Both the position numbers and the translations under genes were made by a program. Below the pieces are notes generated by a model that saw nothing but the letters and a program-made list of their open reading frames with translations, had not been told where the DNA came from and did not search any database. DNA of 64,000 nucleotides from Pseudomonas yamanorum (lineage in GTDB: Bacteria > Pseudomonadota > Gammaproteobacteria > Pseudomonadales > Pseudomonadaceae): positions 225,418-289,417 of the forward strand of contig NZ_JACARE010000010.1 in NCBI RefSeq assembly GCF_013386765.1, read 5' to 3'. Numbering within the stretch: the first letter of the stretch is position 1; each line of letters starts with the position of its first letter. Positions 15,479 through 25,211 of the stretch are shown here, piece after piece.

Positions 15479-17194
15479 GTGATCGAAGTAACCGAAGTTT
15501 CCATTGCCCAGTTGCGCGCTGCGCTTGAGTCCGGCCAGACCACGGCGGTTGAGCTGGTAGAAGCCTACCTCGCCAGGATCGACGCCTTTGATGCCCCCAA
15601 TACCGCCACAGCCCTCAACGCGGTGGTGGTGCGCAACCCGCAAGCGCTTGAGGAAGCCCGAGCCTGCGACGCTCGCCGGGCCAATGGCAAAACCCTGGGG
15701 CCGCTCGACGGTATTCCCTACACGGCCAAGGACAGCTACCTGGTCAAGGGCCTCACCGCCGCTTCCGGCAGCCCGGCATTCGCCAACCTGACCGCCTACC
15801 GCGACGCGTTCACCATCGAGCGGCTGCGTGCAACCGGCGCCATTTGCCTGGGCAAGACCAACATGCCGCCCATGGCCAACGGCGGCATGCAGCGCGGTGT
15901 ATATGGCCGGGCCGAGAGCCCGTACAACGCCGACTACCTCACCGCACCGTTCGCCTCGGGCTCCTCGAACGGCGCCGGCACGGCCACTGCGGCCAGCTTC
16001 GCGGCGTTCGGCCTGGCGGAAGAAACCTGGTCCAGCGGGCGCGGCCCGGCCTCCAACAACGGCTTGTGTGCCTACACCCCGTCCCGTGGCGTGATCTCGG
16101 TGCGCGGCAACTGGCCGCTGACCCCGACAATGGACGTGGTGGTGCCCTACGCCCGCACCATGGCCGACCTGCTTGAAGTGCTCGACGTGGTGGTGGAAGA
16201 AGACCCAGACACCCGCGGCGACCTGTGGCGGATGCAACCCTGGGTACCGATTCCAAGCGTGGCCTCGGTACGCCCCGAATCCTATGGCGCCCTGGCCGCC
16301 ACCGGCGATGCACTTGCCGGCAAACGCTTCGGCGTGCCGCGCATGTACATCAACGCCGACCCCGAGGCAGGCACCAGCGACGCCCCAGGCATCGGCGGCC
16401 CCACCGGCCAGCAAATCAAAACCCGCGCGTCGGTGATTGACCTCTGGGAAGCGGCGCGCAAAGCACTTGAGGCCGCAGGCGCAGAAGTGCTCGAGGTGGA
16501 TTTCCCGCTGGTCTCCAATTGCGAAGGCGACCGCCCGGGCGCACCGACAGTGTTTACCCGCGGCCTGGTGTCCAAGGAATTCCTCCACGATGAATTGTGG
16601 GAACTCTCGGCCTGGGCGTTCGATGATTTCCTGCGGGCCAACAACGACCCTGCGTTGAACCGCCTGGCCGATGTCGACGGCCCGAAGATCTTCCCCCACG
16701 ACCCCGGCACCCTGCCCAACCGCGAAGACGACCTGGCCGCCGGCATGGACGAGTACGTGCGCATGGCCGAGCGCGGCATCACCCCGTGGGACAAGATCAG
16801 CAGCGTGCCCGACGGCCTGCGCGGCCTGGAGCAGACACGGCGCATCGACCTTGAAGACTGGATGGATAAGCTGGGGCTGGACGCGGTGATCTTCCCCACC
16901 GTCGCCGACGTGGGCCCGGCCGATGCGGACGTAAACCCGGCGTCGGCGGATATCGCCTGGAGCAACGGTGTATGGGTGGCCAACGGCAACCTCGCCATCC
17001 GTCACCTGGGGGTGCCGACGGTGACGGTGCCGATGGGCGTCATGGCGGATATCGGCATGCCGGTGGGCCTGACCTTTGCCGGCCGGGCGTATGACGATTC
17101 GGCGCTGCTGCGATTGGCGTCGGCGTATGAGTCGACGGGGAGCAAGCGCCTGGTACCGCCGCGCACGCCGAAGCTGGTTGCGGGCAAGCCATAA
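15479..17194 (+). CDS. Amidase-signature family hydrolase
   Basis: A 571-residue enzyme with a GTG start. The Ser-cisSer-Lys triad can be placed as Lys84 (IPYTAKDSY), Ser163 (FASGSSNGAG) and Ser186 (ETWSSGRGPAS). The nucleophile motif is altered from the usual DTGGSIRxPA to WSSGRGPA, keeping Ser, Arg, Pro and Ala. The family hydrolyses carboxamides to acids and ammonia. It is longer than typical amidases (about 450-500) because of extra sequence around residues 240-340. No transporter or nitrile hydratase gene is adjacent, so its substrate is unknown. Confidence 0.88.
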   Translation: MIEVTEVSIAQLRAALESGQTTAVELVEAYLARIDAFDAPNTATALNAVVVRNPQALEEARACDARRANGKTLGPLDGIPYTAKDSYLVKGLTAASGSPAFANLTAYRDAFTIERLRATGAICLGKTNMPPMANGGMQRGVYGRAESPYNADYLTAPFASGSSNGAGTATAASFAAFGLAEETWSSGRGPASNNGLCAYTPSRGVISVRGNWPLTPTMDVVVPYARTMADLLEVLDVVVEEDPDTRGDLWRMQPWVPIPSVASVRPESYGALAATGDALAGKRFGVPRMYINADPEAGTSDAPGIGGPTGQQIKTRASVIDLWEAARKALEAAGAEVLEVDFPLVSNCEGDRPGAPTVFTRGLVSKEFLHDELWELSAWAFDDFLRANNDPALNRLADVDGPKIFPHDPGTLPNREDDLAAGMDEYVRMAERGITPWDKISSVPDGLRGLEQTRRIDLEDWMDKLGLDAVIFPTVADVGPADADVNPASADIAWSNGVWVANGNLAIRHLGVPTVTVPMGVMADIGMPVGLTFAGRAYDDSALLRLASAYESTGSKRLVPPRTPKLVAGKP

Positions 17195-17196
17195 AC

Positions 17197-17233
17197 AAAA
17201 AGGGATTGGAACCGTTCAGGTTCCAATCCTTTT
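17197..17233. terminator. Terminator after the amidase gene
   Basis: Stem AAAAGGGATTGGAACC / GGTTCCAATCCTTTT with a short loop. It also overlaps the last codons of the convergent 95-residue ORF. Confidence 0.8.
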
Positions 17234-17503
17234 CGTTACGGCTTCATCACCGAGTTTGCGCATCAACTGATCGGCTTCCGACCCGGGCTCAAATCGAAAG
17301 CCGCGCATCTGGTCGAGAAGCAACGTGTCACTGATTGCCGCCCACAACTGCTCTGGGGTCGGCGTATTGCGCAGCAGGATGTACGAAAGCAACAGCCGCT
17401 CGATGGGAACGCCTCGATCACAGGCGGTTTCAATGATTGCCAGCAGGATAAAGCGCAGTCGAACTTCCCGCTCCGTGGGCCAAACCGTTTTTCGCTTACC
17501 CAA
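17216..17503 (-). CDS. Hypothetical protein, 95 residues
   Basis: The reading starts at a TTG at 17503 preceded by GAGG at a spacing of seven bases, giving MGKRKTVWPTEREVRLRF, then a mostly helical protein (LLAIIETACDRGVPIERLLL) and a charged C-terminus. No recognised domain. Codon use looks coding throughout. Its stop lies inside the stem of the amidase terminator, a compact convergent arrangement. Function unknown; existence is likely but not certain. Confidence 0.55.
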   Translation of the reverse strand: MGKRKTVWPTEREVRLRFILLAIIETACDRGVPIERLLLSYILLRNTPTPEQLWAAISDTLLLDQMRGFRFEPGSEADQLMRKLGDEAVTKRIGT

Positions 17504-17626
17504 TGCCGGGCCTCAGTGTCAGGAAAAAAGCGAGGCTATTGCCGACAGGGGTTTTGTTTCAAGCGCTGCATGGGGAGAAAGCCCTGTTCCTACGAGAAAC
17601 AAGGAAAGGGATTACGAAATCACCCA

Positions 17627-19777
17627 CTACCCACGCTTCCCCATCAACGGATCGCTGATGCTGTGCGCCCCGGTTTCAATCCGCCCCGCCACCCGCCGCA
17701 CCCAACCGTGCTCATCACGCAACTTGAAGTCATACCACCCCCCATTGGGCTGGCACGAGAACGTGCGCTGCACGGTGCTGCCGCCGGCAATCTCCAGCAG
17801 CCAGGGCCCTTGCCTGGTGTACGGGCAGCGCTCGATGGTCACCGACGCCGTGCGTTTGCCAGGATTGACCAGGGTCAGCAGCAACGTATCGCCGTGATAG
17901 GCCAGGGATAACTCGGGCTCACGCCGCAGCAGATTCCCCTTGAATGCACGGTGAAAGCCATTCGGCCCCAACAGCCAGAGCTTGTAGGCCCCAGCGACTT
18001 GCCAGGTGTCGCTGAGGTGCTTGCCGGCCTCCACGGTGTAGCGGCGCGGGATGTCGTCCAGGTGCAAGCGGTCGTAGACGTGGAACACCACGCCTTGTTC
18101 GCCATTGTTGAAGAAGTCCAGGCTCACGGAACTGGCGCGACGGTCAACCGAAGCCTCGACGTTCAACTGGTACGGCAGCGCCCGGGAGGGTCGCGCCATG
18201 CGCGCCTGGAACGGTGCCTGTTGCTGGCCCACCGTTGGCACGGCGACCTGGGGCAGTTGTTCCTGGCGTTGGCGCAAGGTGTCAGCGGCCTGGCGGCTGA
18301 TGGTGTGCAGCGGCGGCAGGGTTTCGGTGTTGGGGTTGACGAAGTTGAAGGCCGACGTGAGGTCGCCGCACACGGCCCGGCGCCAGGCGCTGATATTGGG
18401 CTCGCGCACGTGGAAGCGCTTCTCCAGGAATTGCAGCACCGAGGTGTGATCAAACGCCTGGGAGTTGACCCAGCCGCCACGGCTCCACGGCGATAGCACC
18501 AGCATCGGCACCCGTGGGCCGGGCCCGTACACGCCGCCGTCGGGCGCGGGTTGCTGGCTTGAACCGGGTGGCGCCGGATGGGTAAAGATCTCGCTGTCGA
18601 ACTTCACCGTGGACTTGCCGGCGAAGCTGCCGTCCAGGCGCTTGGACGGGGCCGATGGCGACGGCACATGGTCGAAGAAACCGTCGTTTTCATCGTAGTT
18701 GACCAGCAGCACCGTCTTGCTCCACACATCCGGGTTGGCAGTCAACGCCTTGAGGATTTCCTGGGTGAACCAGCCGCCCTGCACCGGGCTGGAAGGCCCG
18801 GGGTGTTCGGAGTAATCGGCCGGGGCCACCAGCCAACTGACCTGGGGCAGGCGACCGTCGTTCACGTCCTTGCGAAAGCCCTGGATGATCGCTTCCAGGT
18901 CGCTGCCGCTGACGGCCGGGAGTGTGTTGCCATTGCCTTTATACAGCGGCACGCGGGCATTCAGTTGATCGCTGTAGGGCACGAAGTCCTTGAAGTCTTT
19001 CGGTGGCACCGCGGGGTTGCCGGCCGCGACGCTGGCCGCACGAAATTGACGAAACCCGGCCAGAGGATTGTCGCCAAAGTTATCCGGCAAGTACTGGTAA
19101 ACCTTCCAGCTCACGCCCGCTTCTTCCAGGCGTTCGGGATAGGTTTTCCAGGTGTAGCCCTCGCTCACCGCGCCGGGGCCGTCCCACTCGTTGACCACCG
19201 CCGCCACGTTCGCACCGGTCGGGCCGTTGGTGCCGGTCCAGTGGAACAGCCGGTTGGGGTTGGTGCCGGCGTGCACCGAACAATGGTAGGCATCGCACAG
19301 GGTAAAGGTGTTGGCCAGGGCGAACTGGAACGGCACTTCCTGCTCGCGGTAGTAGCCCATCGAGGTGGGCGTCTTGAACGTCGGCCAGGCATTCATCCGG
19401 CCACTGCCCCAGGCGGCGTGCTCGTCCACCCAGGAATGAGGCGTGCCGCTGACCCGCTGCGCGTTGCCACGGGAACTGTCCAGGTGATAGGGCAAAATCC
19501 GCCGCCCGACGCCCTGCTGCTCCCACACCCGGTGCCCGCCCGGCAGTGGAATGGTGAAGCGGTCACTGAACCCGCGCACGCCGGGCAAGGTGCCGAAGTA
19601 GTGATCGAATGAGCGGTTTTCCTGCATCAGGATCACCACATGCTCGACGTCCATGATCGTGCCGGTGCGGTTGTTGGCAGGGATCGCCAGGGCCTGGCGA
19701 ATGGAGTCGGGCAACAGGGTGTAGGCGGATCCGATGGCGGCGGCTTGCAACAGGGTCCTGCGTGTAAGAGTCGGCAT
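17627..19777 (-). CDS. plcN: Phosphocholine-specific phospholipase C, Tat-exported
   Basis: A 716-residue PlcH/PlcN-family enzyme that cleaves phosphatidylcholine to diacylglycerol and phosphocholine. The N-terminus MPTLTRRTLLQAAAIGSAY is a twin-arginine signal. The catalytic domain starts at VEHVVILMQENRSFDHYFGT, the Asn/Asp metal and nucleophile region of the phosphoesterase family, and includes VNYDENDGFFDHVPSP. Two C-terminal beta domains follow (about 520-700). The symbol is tentative: PlcN and PlcH cannot be separated with certainty here, and no plcR chaperone gene is adjacent. A TTG four codons upstream is a possible alternative start. It lies 54 bases downstream of xylR on the same strand but is probably independent. 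Confidence 0.88.
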   Translation of the reverse strand: MPTLTRRTLLQAAAIGSAYTLLPDSIRQALAIPANNRTGTIMDVEHVVILMQENRSFDHYFGTLPGVRGFSDRFTIPLPGGHRVWEQQGVGRRILPYHLDSSRGNAQRVSGTPHSWVDEHAAWGSGRMNAWPTFKTPTSMGYYREQEVPFQFALANTFTLCDAYHCSVHAGTNPNRLFHWTGTNGPTGANVAAVVNEWDGPGAVSEGYTWKTYPERLEEAGVSWKVYQYLPDNFGDNPLAGFRQFRAASVAAGNPAVPPKDFKDFVPYSDQLNARVPLYKGNGNTLPAVSGSDLEAIIQGFRKDVNDGRLPQVSWLVAPADYSEHPGPSSPVQGGWFTQEILKALTANPDVWSKTVLLVNYDENDGFFDHVPSPSAPSKRLDGSFAGKSTVKFDSEIFTHPAPPGSSQQPAPDGGVYGPGPRVPMLVLSPWSRGGWVNSQAFDHTSVLQFLEKRFHVREPNISAWRRAVCGDLTSAFNFVNPNTETLPPLHTISRQAADTLRQRQEQLPQVAVPTVGQQQAPFQARMARPSRALPYQLNVEASVDRRASSVSLDFFNNGEQGVVFHVYDRLHLDDIPRRYTVEAGKHLSDTWQVAGAYKLWLLGPNGFHRAFKGNLLRREPELSLAYHGDTLLLTLVNPGKRTASVTIERCPYTRQGPWLLEIAGGSTVQRTFSCQPNGGWYDFKLRDEHGWVRRVAGRIETGAHSISDPLMGKRG

Positions 19778-19831
19778 AAGACGATTCAATCCCTTGAAGT
19801 TCTGGAGCGAGGCTCAGGACAAAATAGGGAC

Positions 19832-21043
19832 TCAAGGCGACAAAGAAATGACATCGCTCGAATCGCGCTCAACCTGTCCTACCTGATACTCCCTCGGCGT
19901 ACACCCGAACTCGCGTTTGAACACCGTGTGCAGGTACTGCGCCGATTTGAAGCCGCAGTCGTAGGCGATATCCGCGATGCCCGCTCCGGTATTTTCCAGG
20001 CCTGCCACCGCTGCGGCGAGTTTGAAGCGCAGGATTTCGTCGTGGACACTGCGGTTCAGTTCGCTGCGAAAATGCGCTTCCAGGGATGAACGCGACACGC
20101 CGACGTAGCTGGCGACCTGAGCCGTCTTGATGCCCTGGCAGGCGTACTGGCGAATGAAGTGCAACGCCTGCATCACATAGGGATGGCCGAGGGGTTGGTG
20201 CAGGCTGGAGGTCTGCACGTTGACCGCTTCCGGCGGCACCAGGATCTGGCTGCCCGCCGAAGGCATGCCGTGCAACATCTGATGCAGTAAACGCGCGGCG
20301 GTGCGGCCCATTTTTTCGGTGCCCTGGATCACCGAGCTCAGTGGCACGCGGGTCAGGGTGCGGGTCAGCGGGTCGTTGTCGATGCCGATCAGTGCCACTT
20401 GCTCCGGCACCGGGATGCCCGCCGTGAGGCAGGCTTGCAGCAACTGCCGGGCACGGGCGTCGCTGACCGCGATGATGCCGATGGGCTTGGGCAGGCTGTG
20501 CAGCCAGGCGATCTGCTGCTCCACCGCCGAGTCCCACAGCGGCGCGCTGGTGCCCAGCCCGCGATACACCTCCACGGGCAGGCCGTCGCGCTCCAGCAGG
20601 CGGCGGAAGGCTTTTTCGCGCTCCTGGGCCCAGCGGTTGATATCCGCTTGCGGCAGGCTGAAGCAGGCAAAGCGCGTCAGCCCGGCTTCGATCAGGTGTT
20701 CGTAGGCCAGCTTGATCAGGGCGAAATTGTCGGTGGCCACGTACGGAATATGCCGGGGGTAAGCCCGCTCATCTTCGTAAGACCCGCCTACCGCCACCAC
20801 CGGTAAGTGCACGCCCGCCAGCGCCGGGCCCATCGCCGGGTCGTCGAAGTCGGCAATGATACCGTCGCCATGCCAGCGCTCGATGCCCTTGAGCCGGCAA
20901 ACGAAATCCTCCTCCAGGAACAGATCCCACGACACCCGCGTGCTGCTCAGGTAGTTGCCGATCCCGGTGATGATGCCGCGATCGTAGATCTTGTTGCCGT
21001 TGAACAGCAGGGCAATCCGGTGCACCGGCGGAAGGGTTTTCAC
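19832..21043 (-). CDS. xylR: AraC-family xylose-responsive activator
   Basis: A 403-residue regulator from a GTG at 21043, which has AGGAG eight bases upstream; the TTG ten codons earlier lacks one. An N-terminal periplasmic-binding-protein-like sugar domain (about 15-280, [20 protein letters not shown] onward) precedes a double HTH AraC domain (about 300-395, with [12 protein letters not shown] and [20 protein letters not shown]). This is the XylR/XutR layout, activating xylose genes on xylose binding. It is divergent from xylA. In P. fluorescens SBW25 the equivalent XutR activates the xutA operon, which supports the role. Confidence 0.92.
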   Translation of the reverse strand: MKTLPPVHRIALLFNGNKIYDRGIITGIGNYLSSTRVSWDLFLEEDFVCRLKGIERWHGDGIIADFDDPAMGPALAGVHLPVVAVGGSYEDERAYPRHIPYVATDNFALIKLAYEHLIEAGLTRFACFSLPQADINRWAQEREKAFRRLLERDGLPVEVYRGLGTSAPLWDSAVEQQIAWLHSLPKPIGIIAVSDARARQLLQACLTAGIPVPEQVALIGIDNDPLTRTLTRVPLSSVIQGTEKMGRTAARLLHQMLHGMPSAGSQILVPPEAVNVQTSSLHQPLGHPYVMQALHFIRQYACQGIKTAQVASYVGVSRSSLEAHFRSELNRSVHDEILRFKLAAAVAGLENTGAGIADIAYDCGFKSAQYLHTVFKREFGCTPREYQVGQVERDSSDVISLSP

Positions 21044-21196
21044 AGGGGCGGCTCCTGGCGAGGTATCGCCCAACTATGCGCCCAAAGCCACTCAAAATCG
21101 AACCCCGCTCTGGTGATTTTCATAATCGGTTGGCCGGGGGCCGTTGCTAGTATCGAGGCAAGGTTAACGTGCACTCATAACAACAAGGATCTGGCG
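21044..21196 (+). promoter_or_regulatory. xylR-xylA intergenic region with candidate activator sites and CA motif
   Basis: AAAATC (21094-21099) and GATTTT (21115-21120) form an inverted repeat, and AAAATCG (21094-21100) recurs as ATAATCG (21123-21129). A TAGTAT -10 candidate sits at 21148-21153 without a good -35 at 17 bases, as expected for an activator-dependent promoter. AACAACAA (21179-21186) just before the AAGGAT ribosome binding site matches the Crc/Hfq catabolite motif AAnAAnAA. Confidence 0.5.
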
Positions 21197-22513
21197 ATGC
21201 CCTACTTTCCCGCTGTCGAAAAAATCCTCTACGAAGGCCCGGATAGCACCTCTGCCCTGGCCTTCCGGCACTACGATGCGAACAAGCTGATCCTCGGCAA
21301 ACCGATGCGTGAGCACCTGCGGATGGCCGCGTGTTATTGGCACAATTTCGTCTGGCCCGGCAGTGACATGTTCGGCTCCGGCACCTTCCAGCGGCCCTGG
21401 CAGCAGCCGGGTGAAGCCCTGCAGGTGGCACGCGGCAAGGCCGAGGCGGCGTTCGAGTTTTTCTCCAAGCTGGGCATCGACTACTACAGCTTCCACGACA
21501 CCGACGTTGCCCCCGAAGGCGCAAGCCTGGCGGAGTACCGCGACAACTTTGCGCGGATGGTCGACCAGCTCGAAGGCCATCAGGAACAGACCGGCATCCA
21601 GCTGCTGTGGGGCACCGCCAACTGCTTCAGCAACCCGCGCTTTGCCGCCGGCGCCGCCAGTAACCCGAACCCGGAAGTGTTTGCCTACGCAGCCGCCCAG
21701 GTGTTCAGTGCGATGAACGCCACCCACCGCCTCAAAGGCTCCAGCTATGTGCTGTGGGGCGGCCGCGAAGGTTACGAGACGCTGCTCAACACCGACCTCA
21801 AGCGCGAGCGCGAGCAACTCGGGCGCTTCATGCGCATGGTGGTCGAGCACAAATACAAAATCGGCTTCACCGGCGAGCTGTTTATCGAGCCCAAGCCACA
21901 GGAGCCGACCAAGCACCAGTACGACTACGACACCGCCACCGTGTTTGGCTTCCTGCATCAGTTCGGCCTGGAGAAAGAGATCAAGGTCAACATCGAGGCC
22001 AACCACGCCACCCTCGCCGGCCACAGCTTCCATCATGAAATCGCCACCGCCGCGTCCCTGGGAATTTTCGGCAGCATCGACGCCAACCGTGGCGACCCGC
22101 AGAACGGCTGGGACACCGACCAGTTCCCCAACAGCGTCGAAGAGCTGACCCTGGTCACCTACGAGGTACTCAAGGCCGGTGGTTTCAAAGGCGGCGGCTA
22201 CAACTTCGACTCCAAGGTGCGTCGTCAAAGCCTCGACGAAGTGGACCTGTTCCATGGCCACGTGGCCGCGATGGACGTGCTGGCGCTGTCCCTGGAGCGC
22301 GCCGCCGCCATGGTGCAGAACGATGCCCTTGAACAGTTCAAGGCCCAGCGTTATGCCGGCTGGGACAAGTCGTTCGGGCGTGCCGTGCTCGGCGGCGACT
22401 TCAGCCTGGAGTCGCTGGCCGAGCATGCCTTCAGCCACCAACTCAACCCGCAAGCGGTAAGCGGCCGCCAGGAGATGCTCGAAGGTGTAGTGAATCGCTT
22501 TATCTACCCATGA
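21197..22513 (+). CDS. xylA: Xylose isomerase
   Basis: A 438-residue metal-dependent isomerase converting D-xylose to D-xylulose, matching the usual class II length (about 440). Visible signatures are [14 protein letters not shown] (catalytic His and Asp), [35 protein letters not shown] (metal-binding Glu/Lys), [17 protein letters not shown] [18 protein letters not shown] and [20 protein letters not shown]. The ATG at 21197 has AAGGAT upstream; the longer in-frame ORF starting near 20807 runs over the divergent regulator and is not real. First gene of the xylAFGH unit. Confidence 0.97.
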   Translation: MPYFPAVEKILYEGPDSTSALAFRHYDANKLILGKPMREHLRMAACYWHNFVWPGSDMFGSGTFQRPWQQPGEALQVARGKAEAAFEFFSKLGIDYYSFHDTDVAPEGASLAEYRDNFARMVDQLEGHQEQTGIQLLWGTANCFSNPRFAAGAASNPNPEVFAYAAAQVFSAMNATHRLKGSSYVLWGGREGYETLLNTDLKREREQLGRFMRMVVEHKYKIGFTGELFIEPKPQEPTKHQYDYDTATVFGFLHQFGLEKEIKVNIEANHATLAGHSFHHEIATAASLGIFGSIDANRGDPQNGWDTDQFPNSVEELTLVTYEVLKAGGFKGGGYNFDSKVRRQSLDEVDLFHGHVAAMDVLALSLERAAAMVQNDALEQFKAQRYAGWDKSFGRAVLGGDFSLESLAEHAFSHQLNPQAVSGRQEMLEGVVNRFIYP

Positions 22514-22544
22514 CCGCTACGCTCCAGGTCCAGCAGTGCGTCTA

Positions 22545-22552
22545 AACAACAA
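22545..22552 (+). promoter_or_regulatory. CA motif before xylF
   Basis: AACAACAA lies directly before the AAAAGGGA ribosome binding site of xylF, a match to the AAnAAnAA sequence bound by Hfq with Crc in pseudomonads. Confidence 0.5.
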
Positions 22553-22570
22553 TAAAAGGGACTCACCATC

Positions 22571-23572
22571 ATGAAACACCTGAAAACCGTTTTATTCACC
22601 AGCGTTCTGGCACTGCTTTCCAACTCGGTCATGGCCGATGCGGCCCATCCGAAAATCGGCTTTTCCATCGACGACCTGCGTCTTGAACGCTGGGCCCGCG
22701 ACCGTGATTACTTCACGGCCGCCGCCGAGCAACTGGGGGCCAAGGTCTATGTGCAATCGGCGGACGCCAACGAGCAGCGACAGATCTCGCAGATTGAAAA
22801 CCTGATCTCCCGGGGCGTCGATGTGATTGTGATCGTGCCGTTCAACGCTACGGTGCTGAACAACGTGGTGGCCGAAGCGAAGAAAGCCGGGGTGAAAGTG
22901 CTGTCTTACGACCGGCTGATCTTGAATGCCGATATCGACGCCTACATCTCCTTCGATAACGAAAAGGTCGGCGAGATGCAGGCCCAGGGCGTGTTGAACG
23001 CGCAGCCTAAAGGCAATTACTTCCTGCTGGGCGGCGCGCCTACCGACAACAACGCGAAGATCCTGCGCCAGGGCCAGATGAAGGTGCTGCAGCCTGCCAT
23101 CGACAAGGGCGACATCAAGATTGTCGGCCAGCAGTGGGTCAAGGAATGGAACCCTACCGAAGCCCTGAGCATCGTCGAGAACGCGCTGACCGCCAACAGC
23201 AACAAAATCGACGGCATCGTCGCCTCCAACGACGCCACTGCCGGCGGCGCGATCCAGGCCCTGGCGGCACAAAAACTGGCGGGCAAGGTGCCGGTCTCCG
23301 GGCAAGACGCCGACCTTGCCGCAATCAAGCGTGTGATCGCCGGCACCCAGACCATGACCGTGTACAAGCCCCTGAAACTGCTGGCGTCCGAGGCCGCCAA
23401 GCTCTCGGTGCAACTGGTACGGGACGAGAAACCGGCCTACAACTCGCAATACGACAACGGCAGCAAACAGGTCTCGAGCATCCTGCTCAAGCCGACCGCG
23501 TTGACCAAAGACAACGTCAACGTGCTGGAAGAAGACGGGTTCTACACCAAAGCGCAAATCGCCGGGCAGTAA
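22571..23572 (+). CDS. xylF: D-xylose ABC transporter, periplasmic binding protein
   Basis: A 333-residue type I periplasmic binding protein. Signal peptide about 1-22 (MKHLKTVLFTSVLALLSNSVMA), then the sugar-binding lobes: KIGFSIDDLRLERWARDRDY, GVDVIVIVPFNATVL, KVLSYDRLI, and VASNDATAGGAIQALAAQ. These match XylF of E. coli, which delivers xylose to the XylGH transporter. It follows xylA by 57 bases and precedes a REP-like hairpin that may leave this cistron at a higher mRNA level, as often seen for binding proteins. Confidence 0.95.
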   Translation: MKHLKTVLFTSVLALLSNSVMADAAHPKIGFSIDDLRLERWARDRDYFTAAAEQLGAKVYVQSADANEQRQISQIENLISRGVDVIVIVPFNATVLNNVVAEAKKAGVKVLSYDRLILNADIDAYISFDNEKVGEMQAQGVLNAQPKGNYFLLGGAPTDNNAKILRQGQMKVLQPAIDKGDIKIVGQQWVKEWNPTEALSIVENALTANSNKIDGIVASNDATAGGAIQALAAQKLAGKVPVSGQDADLAAIKRVIAGTQTMTVYKPLKLLASEAAKLSVQLVRDEKPAYNSQYDNGSKQVSSILLKPTALTKDNVNVLEEDGFYTKAQIAGQ

Positions 23573-23585
23573 GCGTACGGCTCAC

Positions 23586-23614
23586 TGCGGGAGCGGCTTG
23601 CGGCCGCTCCCGCA
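23586..23614. repeat. REP-like palindrome inside the xyl operon
   Basis: TGCGGGAGCGGCTTGCGGCC continues to GCTCCCGCA, a nearly perfect hairpin between xylF and xylG. It lacks a T run, so it is better read as an mRNA-stabilising or attenuating REP element than as a terminator. Confidence 0.65.
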
Positions 23615-23651
23615 CGCCACCCGCCTTTTCGCTGTGGAATGAGTACCCGCC

Positions 23652-25211
23652 ATGTCCGACTACTTGCTGGAAATGAACAACATCGTCAAAACCTTTGGTG
23701 GCGTCAAAGCCCTGAACGGCATCGACATCAAGGTAAGACCCGGGGAATGCGTGGGGTTGTGCGGCGAGAACGGCGCCGGCAAATCGACCCTGATGAAGGT
23801 GCTGTCGGCGGTGTATCCCCATGGCACCTGGGACGGCGAAATCCTTTGGGACGGCCAGCCGCTGCGCGCCCATTCCATCGCCGAAACCGAAGCCTGCGGC
23901 ATCGTGATCATCCACCAGGAACTGACCCTGGTGCCCGACCTCTCGGTGGCCGAAAACATCTTCATGGGCCACGAGCTGACACTGCCCGGCGGGCGCATGA
24001 ACTACCCCGCCATGATGCACCGTGCCGAAGCGCTGATGCGCGAGCTGAAAGTGCCGGACATGAACGTCGCCCTGCCCGTCTCGCAATACGGCGGCGGCTA
24101 CCAGCAACTGGTGGAAATCGCCAAGGCGCTGAACAAACAGGCGCGCCTGCTGATTCTGGATGAGCCCTCCTCGGCGCTCACCCGTTCGGAAATCGAGGTG
24201 CTGCTGGACATCATCCGTGGGCTCAAGGCCAAGGGCGTTGCCTGCGTGTACATCTCCCACAAGCTCGATGAAGTCTCGGCCATCTGCGACACCATCGCGG
24301 TGATCCGCGACGGCAAGCACATCGCGACCACGGCCATGGCCGAGATGGACGTGTCGCGCATCATCACCCAGATGGTCGGCCGCGAGATGAGCAACCTCTA
24401 CCCCACCGAACCCCACGCGGTGGGCGAGGTGCTGTTCGAGGCGCGCAACATCACCTGCTACGACGTCGACAACCCGGGGCGCAAGCGCGTCGACGATGTC
24501 TCGTTCAACCTGCGCCGTGGCGAAATCCTCGGCATCGCCGGGCTGGTGGGCGCGGGCCGCACGGAGCTGGTGTCGGCGCTGTTCGGCAGCTACCCAGGGC
24601 GCTACGAAGGCGAGGTGTGGCTGGACGGCAAACCCATAGATACCCGTACACCGCTGAAGTCGATTCGCGCGGGGTTGTGCATGGTCCCGGAAGACCGCAA
24701 GCGCCAAGGCATCGTGCCAGACCTGGGCGTGGGGCAGAACATCACCCTGGCGGTACTGGACCGCTTCTCGCACCTGACGCGCATCGACGCCGAGGCGGAA
24801 CTGGGCAGCGTCGAGCAGGAAATCAAGCGCATGCACCTGAAGACTGCCAACCCGTTCCTGCCAATCACCAGCCTCTCCGGCGGCAACCAGCAGAAAGCCG
24901 TATTGGCCAAAATGCTCCTGACCCAACCCCGGGTGCTGATCCTCGACGAGCCCACCCGTGGCGTGGACGTGGGCGCCAAATATGAGATCTACAAATTGAT
25001 GGGCGCGCTGGCGGCCGAAGGCGTGTCGATCATCATGGTGTCCTCGGAGCTGGCCGAGGTGCTGGGGGTGTCCGACCGGGTGCTGGTGATTGGCGAAGGG
25101 CAGTTGCGCGGCGACTTCATCAACCAGGGCCTGACCCAGGAACAGGTGCTCGCCGCCGCCCTCAGCCAACCGAACGGGCATGACAATAATAATGATCGGA
25201 AGTCCGCGTAA
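23652..25211 (+). CDS. xylG: D-xylose ABC transporter, ATP-binding protein
   Basis: A 519-residue ATPase with two ABC cassettes, as usual for monosaccharide importers. The first has Walker [10 protein letters not shown] near residues 38-46 and the second has a degenerate P-loop ([11 protein letters not shown] near 297-307). The signature [16 protein letters not shown] and Walker [15 protein letters not shown] lie in the second half. It should energise xylose uptake with XylH. It starts 79 bases after xylF, beyond the REP hairpin, and its stop codon directly abuts the xylH ATG. Confidence 0.95.
   Translation: MSDYLLEMNNIVKTFGGVKALNGIDIKVRPGECVGLCGENGAGKSTLMKVLSAVYPHGTWDGEILWDGQPLRAHSIAETEACGIVIIHQELTLVPDLSVAENIFMGHELTLPGGRMNYPAMMHRAEALMRELKVPDMNVALPVSQYGGGYQQLVEIAKALNKQARLLILDEPSSALTRSEIEVLLDIIRGLKAKGVACVYISHKLDEVSAICDTIAVIRDGKHIATTAMAEMDVSRIITQMVGREMSNLYPTEPHAVGEVLFEARNITCYDVDNPGRKRVDDVSFNLRRGEILGIAGLVGAGRTELVSALFGSYPGRYEGEVWLDGKPIDTRTPLKSIRAGLCMVPEDRKRQGIVPDLGVGQNITLAVLDRFSHLTRIDAEAELGSVEQEIKRMHLKTANPFLPITSLSGGNQQKAVLAKMLLTQPRVLILDEPTRGVDVGAKYEIYKLMGALAAEGVSIIMVSSELAEVLGVSDRVLVIGEGQLRGDFINQGLTQEQVLAAALSQPNGHDNNNDRKSA
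25185..25192 (+). promoter_or_regulatory. CA-like motif before xylH
   Basis: AATAATAA at the end of xylG, 20 bases before the xylH ATG, fits AAnAAnAA and precedes the GGAAG ribosome binding site. Confidence 0.4.

Noticed and set aside
20807..21196. N-terminal extension of xylA by 130 codons
   Set aside because: It overlaps the start of the divergent regulator. The ATG at 21197 has a ribosome binding site and gives the family length.
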